Below are positions 35,626 through 44,758 of a DNA stretch of 53,546 nt, in pieces. Each line of letters opens with the position of its first letter. The stretch's first letter is position 1. The DNA lies in NCBI GenBank assembly GCA_018266335.1, contig JAFEAR010000058.1, positions 1 to 53,546 of the forward strand, read 5' to 3'. The notes under the pieces were generated by a model. The model did not search any database. It was given only the letters and a program-made list of their open reading frames with translations, and was not told the origin of the DNA. The translations under genes were made by a program, and so were the position numbers. Source of the DNA: Bdellovibrionales bacterium (GTDB lineage: Bacteria; Bdellovibrionota; UBA2428).

Positions 35626-36783
35626 ATGTCGGATCGCTTTTTTACCTTCATGATCGTGCCCGAGCGGAGTGACCGCATCAGAAAAATGACGCTGCCCGCT
35701 TGGCTCCTACGGGCGGGTCTCTTTTTTGCGGCCGTCATGACCCTCGTGAGCTTCCTGCTCCTCTTTGACTACCTCCACATGCTCAGCCAGGTGGCCGAGA
35801 ACAAAAAGCTGCGGGTCGAAAACAACCTGCTCAAAATGGACATCCAAACCGCCAAGAACAAGGTCGAAGCTCTGGACCAAAGCGTGGGCCGGCTAAAGAC
35901 CTTCGCGCAAAAGCTCCGCGTGATCTCGAACCTCGACCAACCCGGGGCTCCGAAGTTCCTGCAGGCCCCGCCCGAGGGTGTGCTGCATGGCGACGCCGGC
36001 TCCGAAGATTCGGGTAGCATTGGCGACGAAGCCGAGCCCGCCGAACGGCCCCAGCCCAAACTTAAAAAGGGCCGCCGTAAGGTGGGCCCCCCGGCCCAGA
36101 TCGTAAATCCGCAGTCCGCACCCGCCGAAGCCCCGCCCCCTCCGGCCAATGAGTCGCCCGGCGCTGCTATGCCCTCTCCGGGCGCCGACCTGCACAGCCG
36201 CCTGGAGTACCAGCGCTCCCGCACCCTGGTTTCGAACTTTGGCGAGGAGTTCGACGCCCAAAGCTTAGAACAGCAAATTGCCGTGATTTCGGACGCCGCC
36301 GTTCGGCTCCGCGAAATTGCCGAGATCGAAGAACAAAACCTGGCCGACCTGCAAGAGCACTTGCAGGACCGGGTCTTTCGCTTGCTCAGCACGCCCAGTA
36401 TTCTGCCGGCGCAGGGCTACATCAGCTCCGAGTTTGGTTACCGCACAAACCCCTTTTCGGGCACCCGCACGTTTCACGCGGGGCTGGATATTGCCAACAG
36501 CATTGGCACCGTTATTTTTGCCCCGGCCGATGGCAAGGTCACCAAGGTGGGCTTCTCGGGCGGATTCGGAACGGTCATAAAAATCGACCACGGCTACGGC
36601 GTAGCTACCAAATTTGGCCACGTTTCTAAATCGCTCGTGAAGGACGGTCAGCGCGTAAAACGCGGCGACAAAATCGCCGAAATGGGCAACTCGGGCCGCT
36701 CCACAGGACCGCACGTGCACTACCAAGTGGAAGTGAACGGCCGCCCCGTGCAGCCCAAGCTTTTCATTCTGGATGATTTCTAA
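35626..36783 (+). CDS. Membrane-anchored M23 peptidoglycan endopeptidase
   Basis: A 385-residue cell-wall hydrolase. A short cytoplasmic N-terminus (FFTFMIVPERSDR), one transmembrane helix (about 25-47), a coiled coil (52-100), a Pro/Ala-rich linker (about 130-190), a second helical part and the LytM/M23 domain (about 265-380). Zinc ligands: His and Asp in FHAGLD and the HVH motif near the end; the other catalytic His is in FGHVSKS. Such proteins cleave peptide cross-links and affect shape or septation. Its N-terminal layout resembles the bactofilin-linked protein at 11071. It is divergent from sucC. Confidence 0.9.
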   Translation: MSDRFFTFMIVPERSDRIRKMTLPAWLLRAGLFFAAVMTLVSFLLLFDYLHMLSQVAENKKLRVENNLLKMDIQTAKNKVEALDQSVGRLKTFAQKLRVISNLDQPGAPKFLQAPPEGVLHGDAGSEDSGSIGDEAEPAERPQPKLKKGRRKVGPPAQIVNPQSAPAEAPPPPANESPGAAMPSPGADLHSRLEYQRSRTLVSNFGEEFDAQSLEQQIAVISDAAVRLREIAEIEEQNLADLQEHLQDRVFRLLSTPSILPAQGYISSEFGYRTNPFSGTRTFHAGLDIANSIGTVIFAPADGKVTKVGFSGGFGTVIKIDHGYGVATKFGHVSKSLVKDGQRVKRGDKIAEMGNSGRSTGPHVHYQVEVNGRPVQPKLFILDDF

Positions 36784-36789
36784 ATCTAT

Positions 36790-37749
36790 CTAAACACGGT
36801 CCGTGCGCGCCCACAGCCAGTGGTCGGCCAGCACCAACCACGCCATGGATTCCAGCACCGGCAGTGCACGCGGCACGATGCACGGATCGTGGCGCCCTTG
36901 CTTCGCAACGTCGAGCACGGAGGAAGTCGGTTTAAAGCTTACGCGCGCCGTGATGAGCTCGCCCGTAGAAATCCCGCCGCGCACGCCTCCATAGGGCGAA
37001 GCTTCGGCGGCGCGCCGATGGAACTCCGACCCTTCGGCCAAAGCTGCTTCGGCGCCCTCGCCCAGTTCCACCGCGCTCGTTGCGCCCACTCCAAACCAGG
37101 CGGCGGCCAAATCGGCCTTGAGTTTATGAAACACGGGTTGCCCCAGGCCCGCCGGACAATTTTCTATGCGCACATCGGCAACTCCGCCGTAGCTTAGACC
37201 CTTTGCTTTCGCATCCAGCAGCAGCGCTTCAACTTCGGCAGCACGATCGCCCGCATGCCGAAGAGCCAGCGGGCCGATGCGGCTCGCAAAGGAACTCACT
37301 CGCAACTCGGGCGCCACTTGGGCCAACAGCATTTGCGCCACCGCACCGGCCATCACGCGGCACAGAGTTTCGCGGCCCGACGATCGTCCACCGCCGCGCG
37401 GATCGCTGTGGCCAAATTTCTCGCGCCACACGTCATCGGCGTGGCCAGCGCGCGGAGCAAGTCCCGCATAGTCGGCCGAGCGTGCATCCTGATTCCGCAC
37501 CACTAGCGCAATGGGCGTGCCCAATGTTTTACCTTCAAAAACGCCACTCAGAATTTCGGGCGCATCGGCTTCGGCTCGCGCCGATACCGTTGCTCCGCCC
37601 GGCCGCCGCCGCGCAATTTCGCGCAGCAAGAGCGCTTCATCAAAACGCACACCCGCCGGACAACCATCAACTACAACGCCCATCGCAGGGCCATGACTCT
37701 CACCAAAAGTAGTCACGCAAAAGCGGTCGCCAAAGGTATTAGCCGCCAT
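36790..37749 (-). CDS. aroC: Chorismate synthase
   Basis: Converts EPSP to chorismate with reduced FMN, the last shikimate step. The 319-residue protein has NTFGDRFCVTTFGESHG, RRPGGATVSARAE, RAGHADDVWREKFG and DPRGGGRSSGRET, all family signatures, with the C-terminal PRALPVLESMAWLVLADH. It is shorter than E. coli AroC (361) by loss of internal loops, which is seen in other short forms. Its ATG overlaps the end of the triple-fusion gene by 11 bases. Confidence 0.95.
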   Translation of the reverse strand: MAANTFGDRFCVTTFGESHGPAMGVVVDGCPAGVRFDEALLLREIARRRPGGATVSARAEADAPEILSGVFEGKTLGTPIALVVRNQDARSADYAGLAPRAGHADDVWREKFGHSDPRGGGRSSGRETLCRVMAGAVAQMLLAQVAPELRVSSFASRIGPLALRHAGDRAAEVEALLLDAKAKGLSYGGVADVRIENCPAGLGQPVFHKLKADLAAAWFGVGATSAVELGEGAEAALAEGSEFHRRAAEASPYGGVRGGISTGELITARVSFKPTSSVLDVAKQGRHDPCIVPRALPVLESMAWLVLADHWLWARTDRV

Positions 37750-39508
37750 AGGTACTCCAAAATCGCCGTTGTTCGGCCGCTTGTCGACGGAACATCACCT
37801 CGCCCGAAACGTAGCGGGCGCCGCAAGCCAGCGCGTAGCTGCGCGCTACGGAGTGATCGGCGTAGGACAAATCCAGCACCACCGCCGGCTTCCAATCCGT
37901 GGGCGGAAAGCTGGCCTCGTTTCCCGCGGCCCACACTAAGTAACGCGGCGAGGACACCGGCGCTCCGGCCCGCAAATCTCCGGTGCGGGCCGAGTAACAA
38001 GCTGCCGCCGGCAACGCCCGCCGAATGACCGGCAACACACCGCCGCCACCCCAAACAGCCACTGGAGCCGTTGCGTCCCAGCCTTCGATGGCCGAAAGAA
38101 AACCCGCATAGTCGGTGTTCGTTCCGCGCCAGGCGCTCCGGGCATCGTCCCACTGCAAAGTGTTGATGGACTCAAAGCCTTGCGCCGATTCCGAACACAG
38201 CTCGGCCACGCCAAAGGCCCAGCCTTTGAGCGGAGAAGTCACCGAAGCCGTGCGCAGACCCATTTCGCGAAGTATTTCGAGTGCGCCCGATTCCGCTTCG
38301 GCCAAACTAAGCCGTATCGCCAGCGCGCCCTGCTCCACCGGCGTCCAACTGTGCTCGACCGGATCGCCTAGAATTGCGCGAAAATCTCGCGCCCCCGCAG
38401 AAGCCGCACACCACGGCAACCAGGTGGGCTGATCCGCCGCCGAACCGCGCGCCTCGCGCACAAAATTCAGGGGCTGATGCCCCTTCTGCCGCAAACGGTA
38501 CCAAGTCCAGCGCCCACTCTCGTCCAGGGAGCGCGGCAAAAAAATTCGCCGTGCGGGATCCCGCCGTTGCCAACGATGCCCGGCGAGCAACTCACTCCAA
38601 CTCTGCACCACGGGCGCCGCCTTGAGCCAGTGCTCGGTGCTTCCGGCGCGTTCAAGTTCTTGCAAAAAATCTTCTAAACTTTGTCCGGCCGGCCGCACGT
38701 GCTTCGAAACAATTCCCGCCGCCCGCAGCAAGGGAGCGCCCAATTCAAGCGCCCAATCGCTGCGTAATTTCGATGCCGCCGCACTCGTGCCGAGGCGATA
38801 ACTGCGCAGGAGTCGTTCGGCCGGTAGCGAATTTTCTACGGCCCGCATTTGATCCGCACTCAGCAAATCATCGCGAAGCTCAAAGCACGCCAGCCCGCGC
38901 GCTAACCAGCGCTGCGCCCAGGCCCGCCAATCGCCGCGCAAATGCTCCGGCAGCACGGTGAGCACGGCCGAGGCCGAAGCATCCACGAGCGCGGGCGTAG
39001 GCGGCGTGTTGCGCGCAAAAGTGTTGAGCCAATCCAAAGCGGCCGGCTCAATCGCCCCCTCGCGCAAAGTGAGCACATCATCGGCGCAAGCCGCATAGCG
39101 AGCTTCACGCTCGGCAAAGCGAGCCAAATATTCATCGCGCGCGGACACCGCGGGATCCAAGCGCGGGCGGTCCAAAAAAATCCGCCCCAGGTGATCGCTT
39201 TCCCGCCGCACCCACAGCGCGCGGGCCGTCGCCGGATATTCACCCGTGTAACCTGCCCCCACGGCAATCACCGTGCGACCAACGGCTGCCGATCCGTGCA
39301 CTAGGTGCTGCAGCGTTTCCGTTTCCCAGCGCCGAAAAACCGATTCACCTTCGCGCAACAAATCCGCCACAGTCCGACCCGACCGAGCTTCGACCGCCCG
39401 ATCCAAATCAAGGCACCGAACGTCCGAATTCGCGCGCGCGTACATTTCCAGCAAAGTCGTCTTGCCCACCCCGCGGTGACCAATCAGCAGCGTGACAAAG
39501 GGATTCAT
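37739..39508 (-). CDS. Trifunctional shikimate kinase-dehydroquinate dehydratase-shikimate dehydrogenase fusion
   Basis: A 589-residue protein of three shikimate domains. Residues 1-160 are shikimate kinase (Walker A GHRGVGKTT, DLDRAVE, RRWETETL). Residues about 180-365 look like a divergent type I dehydroquinate dehydratase: FELRDDLL, then a His in VSKHV (270) and a Lys in LKAAPVVQS (296) at the positions of the catalytic His and Schiff-base Lys, and a C-terminal RGSAADQPT. From about 378 it is shikimate dehydrogenase: ILGDPVEHSWTP, Lys428 in VTSPLK, Asp466 in NTDYAGF. I use ATG 39508, which makes an ATGA overlap with aroA. Activity of the middle domain is inferred. Confidence 0.85.
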   Translation of the reverse strand: MNPFVTLLIGHRGVGKTTLLEMYARANSDVRCLDLDRAVEARSGRTVADLLREGESVFRRWETETLQHLVHGSAAVGRTVIAVGAGYTGEYPATARALWVRRESDHLGRIFLDRPRLDPAVSARDEYLARFAEREARYAACADDVLTLREGAIEPAALDWLNTFARNTPPTPALVDASASAVLTVLPEHLRGDWRAWAQRWLARGLACFELRDDLLSADQMRAVENSLPAERLLRSYRLGTSAAASKLRSDWALELGAPLLRAAGIVSKHVRPAGQSLEDFLQELERAGSTEHWLKAAPVVQSWSELLAGHRWQRRDPARRIFLPRSLDESGRWTWYRLRQKGHQPLNFVREARGSAADQPTWLPWCAASAGARDFRAILGDPVEHSWTPVEQGALAIRLSLAEAESGALEILREMGLRTASVTSPLKGWAFGVAELCSESAQGFESINTLQWDDARSAWRGTNTDYAGFLSAIEGWDATAPVAVWGGGGVLPVIRRALPAAACYSARTGDLRAGAPVSSPRYLVWAAGNEASFPPTDWKPAVVLDLSYADHSVARSYALACGARYVSGEVMFRRQAAEQRRFWSTYGG

Positions 39509-40692
39509 GCACCGAGCCCCGCCCAGCCAATAAACTCCGGAAAACTTTTTCGCACGCAATCGATCTCGGCCAGGCGCACCTGTGCTCCGGCGGCGCGCAG
39601 AACCGCCGCCGCCATCACCAGGCGGTGATCGCCTACCGGATCGAAATCAAAACTCAAAGTAGACGGCTCCACCCGCGGGCCCGAAATTTCGAGTCCGTCC
39701 GGAAGTTCCTTCACCGTTCGGCCCGCAAGACGCACCAAACGCGCAACCTCGCGGATGCGATTGGATTCTTTAAATGCCAACTGCGTAGCGCCCGAGAATC
39801 GCGAAGGGCCCTCGGCCAGAGCGGCCAGGGCCGCCAGCACCGGAAACAAATCGGGAGCCTCGCGCAGCGAAGCCTGCAATCCATGCAAAGTTCCGCGCTC
39901 CACAATGCAAACATCATCTTGCCAACTAAGCGCCGCACCCATTTCACGCAGGAGGGCCGGAAAATAAGCATCCGCCTGCAAACTTCGGCGTGGAAATTTT
40001 TCAATCTCCGCCCGCCCGGCGACCGCGGCCAACGCCGCCAGCGCAAAGGCCGAACTCAAATCCGGTTCCACCACTACGCGGGTGGCTTTAACCATGGATT
40101 TGGCCGGCAGATAAAATCCCCGCTCGGAATCTTCCACGGCAGCACCCGCCTGCTCGAGCACCGCACGCGTCATGTGCCAGTAGGCATCCGACACCTTGTC
40201 GCCCTGCCAGTCCACCCGCAGGGCAAAGGGCAGCTCCCAGGCGCTCAATGCCAAAGCCGAAGCGAACTGACTCGATTGCGAGCGATCCACCTGCACCGGC
40301 AAGGAAGGCGCATGCCAACCACCGCTGCGAACGAGCAATCCCTGCGGGGTTAAATCGCATTCCACTCCCAGTTGAGCCAAAATATTTCGCAACTCAGCCT
40401 GCGGGCGCGCCAGGAGCTGTGGATGCCCCGTGAGCAAATACTCTCCGGGAAGACGCGAGCAGCGAAGCGCCATGAAGCGCAGCACCGTACCCGCAGCGCC
40501 ACAGGGGATTTCGCCCGCGCCGGATCCCAAAGCCGCCAGCGCCGCGCGCATGGCCAGGACATCCGCGCAATGCGAATCACCATGAATGGTTATTTGTTCA
40601 GGAGCTACGAAGCTGGCCACGCAGAGCCAGCGATTCAACAAAGATTTCGAGGCCGGCACTTCCCCCTTAAAGCGGAAAGCTCCCGCGGCCAC
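39505..40692 (-). CDS. aroA: 3-phosphoshikimate 1-carboxyvinyltransferase (EPSP synthase)
   Basis: Joins shikimate-3-phosphate and phosphoenolpyruvate to give EPSP. The 395-residue enzyme is a short form. Seen: the N-terminal PASKSLLNRWL (Lys for PEP), GAAGTVLRFMAL, the TGHPQLLARPQAEL segment, FKESNRIREVARL, and the C-terminal DPVGDHRLVMAAA. The start is GTG 40692; no good ribosome site, but the gene lies 13 bases after yebC, so reinitiation is likely. ATGA overlap with the triple-fusion gene downstream. Confidence 0.93.
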   Translation of the reverse strand: MAAGAFRFKGEVPASKSLLNRWLCVASFVAPEQITIHGDSHCADVLAMRAALAALGSGAGEIPCGAAGTVLRFMALRCSRLPGEYLLTGHPQLLARPQAELRNILAQLGVECDLTPQGLLVRSGGWHAPSLPVQVDRSQSSQFASALALSAWELPFALRVDWQGDKVSDAYWHMTRAVLEQAGAAVEDSERGFYLPAKSMVKATRVVVEPDLSSAFALAALAAVAGRAEIEKFPRRSLQADAYFPALLREMGAALSWQDDVCIVERGTLHGLQASLREAPDLFPVLAALAALAEGPSRFSGATQLAFKESNRIREVARLVRLAGRTVKELPDGLEISGPRVEPSTLSFDFDPVGDHRLVMAAAVLRAAGAQVRLAEIDCVRKSFPEFIGWAGLGA

Positions 40693-40705
40693 GTTAAATC
40701 ACCAC

Positions 40706-41428
40706 TTAAATCACGGACAAGTGGAAGCGCTTCACATCGTCGCTATCGTCGATAAGCTCCACGAAATGCTGCAAATCTTTTTCCTGCGCTTCATCGATTT
40801 CGGTCGGCGTTTTAGGACGGAACGAGAGTTCACCCTTCGTCACTTCCCAACCGGCGGCCGTCAACGCCTTCTGCACGGCATCGAGTTCGGTCATGTCGGC
40901 AATGAAGTGCCAGAGCTTGCCCTCCGTCGCTTCTTCGCCGTGCCATTCTTCCACTTCGTTCGCGCCGGCGTTGATGGCTGCTTCTTCGGGATCGCCGCCC
41001 GCTGCCGGAGCCTTCGCCACGATGGAGGCAATGCGATCGAACATCCAGAGCACGGAGTTGGTTTCGCCCAAGTTGCCTTTGCCCCGCACAAAAGCGGCGC
41101 GCAAATCTTGCACGGTGCGATTGCGGTTATCGGTAAGGGCTTCCACGATCACGGCCACGCCGTGCGGTCCGTAACCCTCGTAAGTGATTTCCTCGAGGGC
41201 CGCTTCATCGCTGGCACCCAATCCGCGCTTGATGGCGCGGTCGACAGTGTCTTTGGGCATGGAGTTCTTCTGCGCATCGCGCAGCGCCGAGCGTAGGCGA
41301 GCGTTGCCTTCCGCATTGGCCCCACCCATTTTTACGGCGACGGCAATTTCCTTCGCGATTTTCGTGAACAGCTTGCCCTTTTTGGCACCCGCTGCAACCC
41401 GTACGTTATTGACCCAACCTCGACCCAT
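40706..41428 (-). CDS. yebC: YebC/PmpR/TACO1-family protein
   Basis: A 240-residue member of the YebC family, whose members act either as DNA-binding regulators or as ribosome-associated factors that help translate proline-rich stretches. The N-terminal MGRGWVNNVRVAAGAKKGKLF is the family signature in its GRGW form, followed by NAEGNARLRSAL and EEITYEGYGPHGVA. I start at ATG 41428, with TGAGG 8 bases upstream; the further ATG 41440 would include that site. The gene starts inside the last codons of fadD (overlap 23 bases). Confidence 0.92.
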   Translation of the reverse strand: MGRGWVNNVRVAAGAKKGKLFTKIAKEIAVAVKMGGANAEGNARLRSALRDAQKNSMPKDTVDRAIKRGLGASDEAALEEITYEGYGPHGVAVIVEALTDNRNRTVQDLRAAFVRGKGNLGETNSVLWMFDRIASIVAKAPAAGGDPEEAAINAGANEVEEWHGEEATEGKLWHFIADMTELDAVQKALTAAGWEVTKGELSFRPKTPTEIDEAQEKDLQHFVELIDDSDDVKRFHLSVI

Positions 41429-43094
41429 TCGCTGCCTCATCTCGCAAAACTCTTCGCAGAATTTTGCCTACGTTTGATTTAGGGAGTTCCTTGCGAAACT
41501 CCACGTACTTCGGACGTTTATAGCCCGTGAACTGATCCTTACAGAATTGTTGCACGGCCTCAACCGTAAGTTCGGGATCTTTCGGCACGATAAACACCTT
41601 CACGGCTTCGCCCGATTTAGCATCGTTCACCCCTACGGCTGCCACTTCTAATACTCCAGGGTGCTTCGCAATGACATCCTCAATTTCGTTCGGATAAACG
41701 TTAAATCCGGACACCAGAATCATGTCCTTGATGCGGTCCACGATACGAATAAATCCGTCTTCCGCCAAAATGCCCACATCGCCGGTGTGGAGCCAGCCGT
41801 TGCGGATAATCTTGTCCGTTTCGTCCTGGCGCTTCCAATAGCCCACCATAACCTGGGGGCCTCGCGCGCAAATCTCGCCGCGCTCGCCAATGGCCGCCTC
41901 GGTGCCGTCTTCCTTCTCGATACGAATATCCGTCGAGGGCACCGGCAAGCCGATCGTCCCAATTTGCTCGGTGCCATCGAGGGGGTTCACCGCCAAAACG
42001 GGCGAAGTTTCGGTTAGCCCGTAACCCTCCAAAAGGGGCTTGCCGGTCACCTTAGCCCAGCGTTCGGCCACGGCCCGCTGCACCGCCATGCCTCCACCTA
42101 CCGAGGCTTTGAGTCGCGAAAAATCGAGCCGCACAAAGTCCTTGTTATTGAGCAGTCCGTTAAAGAGCGTGTTGATGCCCACCATGATGGTGAACTTGTA
42201 CTTCTGCAGCTCCTTGATAAATCCCGCCATGTCGCGCGGATTGGGAATCAGCACGTTGCAAACCCCAAAGCTAAACAGCGCCAACCCGTTCACCGTGAGC
42301 GAGAAGATGTGGTACATCGGCAGCGGCGCAATCGCGATTTCTTCGCTCTCATTTAGAAAGGGTGTAATCCAAGCAAAAACTTGCAGCATGTTCGCCACAA
42401 TATTCCGGTGCGACAGCATCGCCCCCTTGGCCACCCCCGTCGTGCCACCCGTGTACTGCAAAAAGGCTAGGTCATCGCCCGAAAGATCGGGACGACGGAA
42501 GGTACGCGCCGCGCCCAAACGGAGCGCTTCGCGAAAGCCAATCGCCTGCGGAATATTGTAGGCCGGCACCATCTTTTTAACGTACTTCACGGCCGCGTTG
42601 ACGACATAGTTTTTGGGAAAATCGAGCAGGTCGCCGATCTCTGTAACGATGACCGTCTCAATGCTCGGTACGTGCGGCAGCACTTCTTGCAATACACTCG
42701 CAAAGTTCGCCATGATCACCACGGCCTTCACGCCCGCGTCTTTAAATTGGTGTTCCATTTCGCGCGGCGTGTACATGGGGTTCGTGTTCACCACCACGCA
42801 ACCGGCACGCAGCACCCCGAAGAGCGCCACGGGGTACTGATGACAGTTGGGCATCTGGAGCGCTACACGATCGCCCTTTTTGAGCCCCACTACTTCCTGG
42901 AGGTAAGTTGCGAACTGCCGCGAGAGTCGGTCCAAATCGGCGTAGCTCAGCACCGTGCCCATACAGGCGAAGGCGGGCTTGCCCAAAAACTTCGCGCAGG
43001 ATTTTTCAAAGACATCCACCACCGAGGAATACGACTGCAAATTGATCTCAGCCGGAACTTTTTTGGGATAGTGCTTGAGCCAGATTTTCTCCAT
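41406..43094 (-). CDS. fadD: Long-chain fatty-acid-CoA ligase
   Basis: A 562-residue acyl-adenylate synthetase that activates fatty acids with ATP and CoA. Motifs: the AMP-binding signature LQYTGGTTGVAKGA, EGYGLTETSPV, and the hinge/C-terminal parts HTGDVG, DRIKDMILVSGFNVYPNEIE and GKILRRVLRDE (catalytic Lys). The N-terminus MEKIWLKHYPKKVP matches FadD. It lies 47 bases after the queuosine-precursor transporter gene. Chain-length preference cannot be read here. Confidence 0.94.
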   Translation of the reverse strand: MEKIWLKHYPKKVPAEINLQSYSSVVDVFEKSCAKFLGKPAFACMGTVLSYADLDRLSRQFATYLQEVVGLKKGDRVALQMPNCHQYPVALFGVLRAGCVVVNTNPMYTPREMEHQFKDAGVKAVVIMANFASVLQEVLPHVPSIETVIVTEIGDLLDFPKNYVVNAAVKYVKKMVPAYNIPQAIGFREALRLGAARTFRRPDLSGDDLAFLQYTGGTTGVAKGAMLSHRNIVANMLQVFAWITPFLNESEEIAIAPLPMYHIFSLTVNGLALFSFGVCNVLIPNPRDMAGFIKELQKYKFTIMVGINTLFNGLLNNKDFVRLDFSRLKASVGGGMAVQRAVAERWAKVTGKPLLEGYGLTETSPVLAVNPLDGTEQIGTIGLPVPSTDIRIEKEDGTEAAIGERGEICARGPQVMVGYWKRQDETDKIIRNGWLHTGDVGILAEDGFIRIVDRIKDMILVSGFNVYPNEIEDVIAKHPGVLEVAAVGVNDAKSGEAVKVFIVPKDPELTVEAVQQFCKDQFTGYKRPKYVEFRKELPKSNVGKILRRVLRDEAANGSRLGQ

Positions 43095-43141
43095 GGCTCA
43101 ACTATACACGAGGGCCTACCGGATGGGAGCCAGGACAAGTC

Positions 43142-43858
43142 CTAGGGGTCCAAAGAAAATGGCGTGAAGTTCGTGGTGCGATCGTAGAAGTCTTCTTTTT
43201 CGACGCGCTTCAAAAAATTGACGAGCTTGTACGTCACCGGCGTCATCACCACTTCCCAAGAAACCTTGAGCGCAAAGTTCACCGCAATCACGTGAACCAG
43301 GCTATCGGAAGACCAAATGCCATAAAACGCCAGGGGGTAAAAGACCATGGAATCAACGAACTCACCACCCATAGTGGAACCGATCGTCCGCATCCACAGG
43401 TGTCGCCCCTCGGTGAAAACTTTGAGTTTCGCCAGGATCAAAGAATTACAGAATTCACCGGCAAAGTAGGCCAGCAGGGAAGCCGCCATAATGCGCGGCG
43501 TGCCACCAAATATAGCTTCGAGCGCGGCCTGGTGCGGATAATGCGGAGCAGGAGGAATTTTCACCACGATCCACGACATCACCGAAGCAAAGGCCATGGC
43601 CGCAAAACCTGCCCACACCACCCGACGGGTGCGCGCGTAACCGTAAACTTCCGTAAGGATGTCCCCAAAAAAATAACTTATCGGAAAAAAGAAAACCGCC
43701 GCCCCAAAGGTTACCCCACCCACCTGGCAAACCTTCGCTACACCAATCAAGTTTGAACACAGCAGCGAAGTCACAAAGGCCGCCATAATGAAGTCGTAGT
43801 AGCGATAGACGCGGGGAGCGGCCTCGTTAAATTGGAGCATGCGCTTTCCTAGCGACAC
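43142..43858 (-). CDS. Queuosine precursor transporter (YhhQ/VUT family)
   Basis: A 238-residue inner-membrane protein with about six helices that matches the vitamin-uptake-transporter (VUT_1) family, whose members import 7-cyano- or 7-aminomethyl-7-deazaguanine. Typical parts: FGAAVFFFPISYFFGDILTEVYGY and MRTIGSTMGGEFVDSMVFYPLAF, with Trp/Glu/Asp residues inside the membrane. No queuosine synthesis gene is in the window, so the cell may scavenge precursor. It sits between the phyH-like gene (23 bases upstream) and fadD. Confidence 0.9.
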   Translation of the reverse strand: MSLGKRMLQFNEAAPRVYRYYDFIMAAFVTSLLCSNLIGVAKVCQVGGVTFGAAVFFFPISYFFGDILTEVYGYARTRRVVWAGFAAMAFASVMSWIVVKIPPAPHYPHQAALEAIFGGTPRIMAASLLAYFAGEFCNSLILAKLKVFTEGRHLWMRTIGSTMGGEFVDSMVFYPLAFYGIWSSDSLVHVIAVNFALKVSWEVVMTPVTYKLVNFLKRVEKEDFYDRTTNFTPFSLDP

Positions 43859-43881
43859 TCAGCGAGCGAGCCAAGAAATAT

Positions 43882-44679
43882 TTAGTACTCCGCCTTCAAA
43901 CGACGCCCCGAACCTTCGCCCGGATAAACACGACTATTCGCACCCGGATAGGCATAACCGTTGAGGAACGAGAAGCGCGCATGTTGCGACTTGTTCGGAT
44001 AGCTGCCGTGCACAGTGTAGGGGCCAAAAATCACAATGGTTCCCGGTCCGCCCACGGCGGGTACCGCCGAGGAGATATCAAAGTGCGGACTCTTCTCGCT
44101 GAACTCTTCGTATTCGCCGCTAGCGTAATCGGCGGAAGTAAAATCGATGCGACCCTTTGTGTGACTACCCGGAATAAACAGCACTGGGCCATTGTCCTTC
44201 GTGATCGGATCGAGTGCCGTTAACGTTTGCACGTAGCTGCCCTTGCCATTCACATCGCGCCAATCACCCGGTTTTTTATCGCGGTGCTGAACGTCCTGGT
44301 GCCACGGAAAACCCACGCCGTCGCCCGGCATCTTGAAGTGCGCCTGGTTAATGAGCTGGTCCATTTCTTTAGAACCCAAAAGCTGCGCCGCTACTCGCAG
44401 GAGACGCGGATCGGCGCCGTACTTCAACAACACCGGCTCAGCCGCTCCGGCCCACACCACGCGAGCCACTGCCACTCGATCGCCCTTGTCGTTCAGCACG
44501 AAGGACGAACCCTTGTGGAGCTGCGTGGTGCGTAGCTTTTGCGCCGTCGCATAGAGACGTTGAAACGCTTCGCGCATCTCGGCGACTTCCTGCGGATCCC
44601 AAAAGCCCTCTATGGAAAAAAATCCCACATTGTGAAAATCGTCGATTTGTTTTTTAGTGAGTTCGCCCTTCCAGCCCAT
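43882..44679 (-). CDS. Phytanoyl-CoA dioxygenase (PhyH)-family Fe(II)/2OG oxygenase
   Basis: A 265-residue member of the PhyH family. Metal ligands: His and Asp in PWHQDVQ and the distal His in VHGSYPN, with an Arg two turns on (QHARFSF) for 2-oxoglutarate. Substrates of bacterial PhyH proteins vary (lipids, halogenated or ectoine-like molecules), so the reaction is not assigned. AAGGGGC precedes the ATG. It is first in the minus-strand run leading to fadD and the aro genes. Confidence 0.85.
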   Translation of the reverse strand: MGWKGELTKKQIDDFHNVGFFSIEGFWDPQEVAEMREAFQRLYATAQKLRTTQLHKGSSFVLNDKGDRVAVARVVWAGAAEPVLLKYGADPRLLRVAAQLLGSKEMDQLINQAHFKMPGDGVGFPWHQDVQHRDKKPGDWRDVNGKGSYVQTLTALDPITKDNGPVLFIPGSHTKGRIDFTSADYASGEYEEFSEKSPHFDISSAVPAVGGPGTIVIFGPYTVHGSYPNKSQHARFSFLNGYAYPGANSRVYPGEGSGRRLKAEY

Positions 44680-44722
44680 GCCCCTTATCTTAGGCCCGAG
44701 CCTCCGAAACGCAATGCAGACT

Positions 44723-44758
44723 TGCCGTCACTAGAAACGCAGCGCTAAAGTGACGGCA
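44723..44758 (+). promoter_or_regulatory. Inverted repeat spanning the SCO1-like promoter and start
   Basis: TGCCGTCACT (44723-44732) and AGTGACGGCA (44749-44758) are perfect 10-base inverted arms around a 16-base centre. The first arm overlaps TTGCCG (44722-44727) and the second overlaps TAAAGT (44746-44751), 18 bases apart, which could be a weak promoter. The last base is the A of the ATG. Either an operator or an RNA hairpin at the start is possible. Confidence 0.45.

Noticed and set aside
37739..39508. Middle part of the triple fusion as a dead linker
   Set aside because: ELRDD, His270 and Lys296 fall in the order expected for type I dehydroquinate dehydratase, so a real, divergent domain is more likely.
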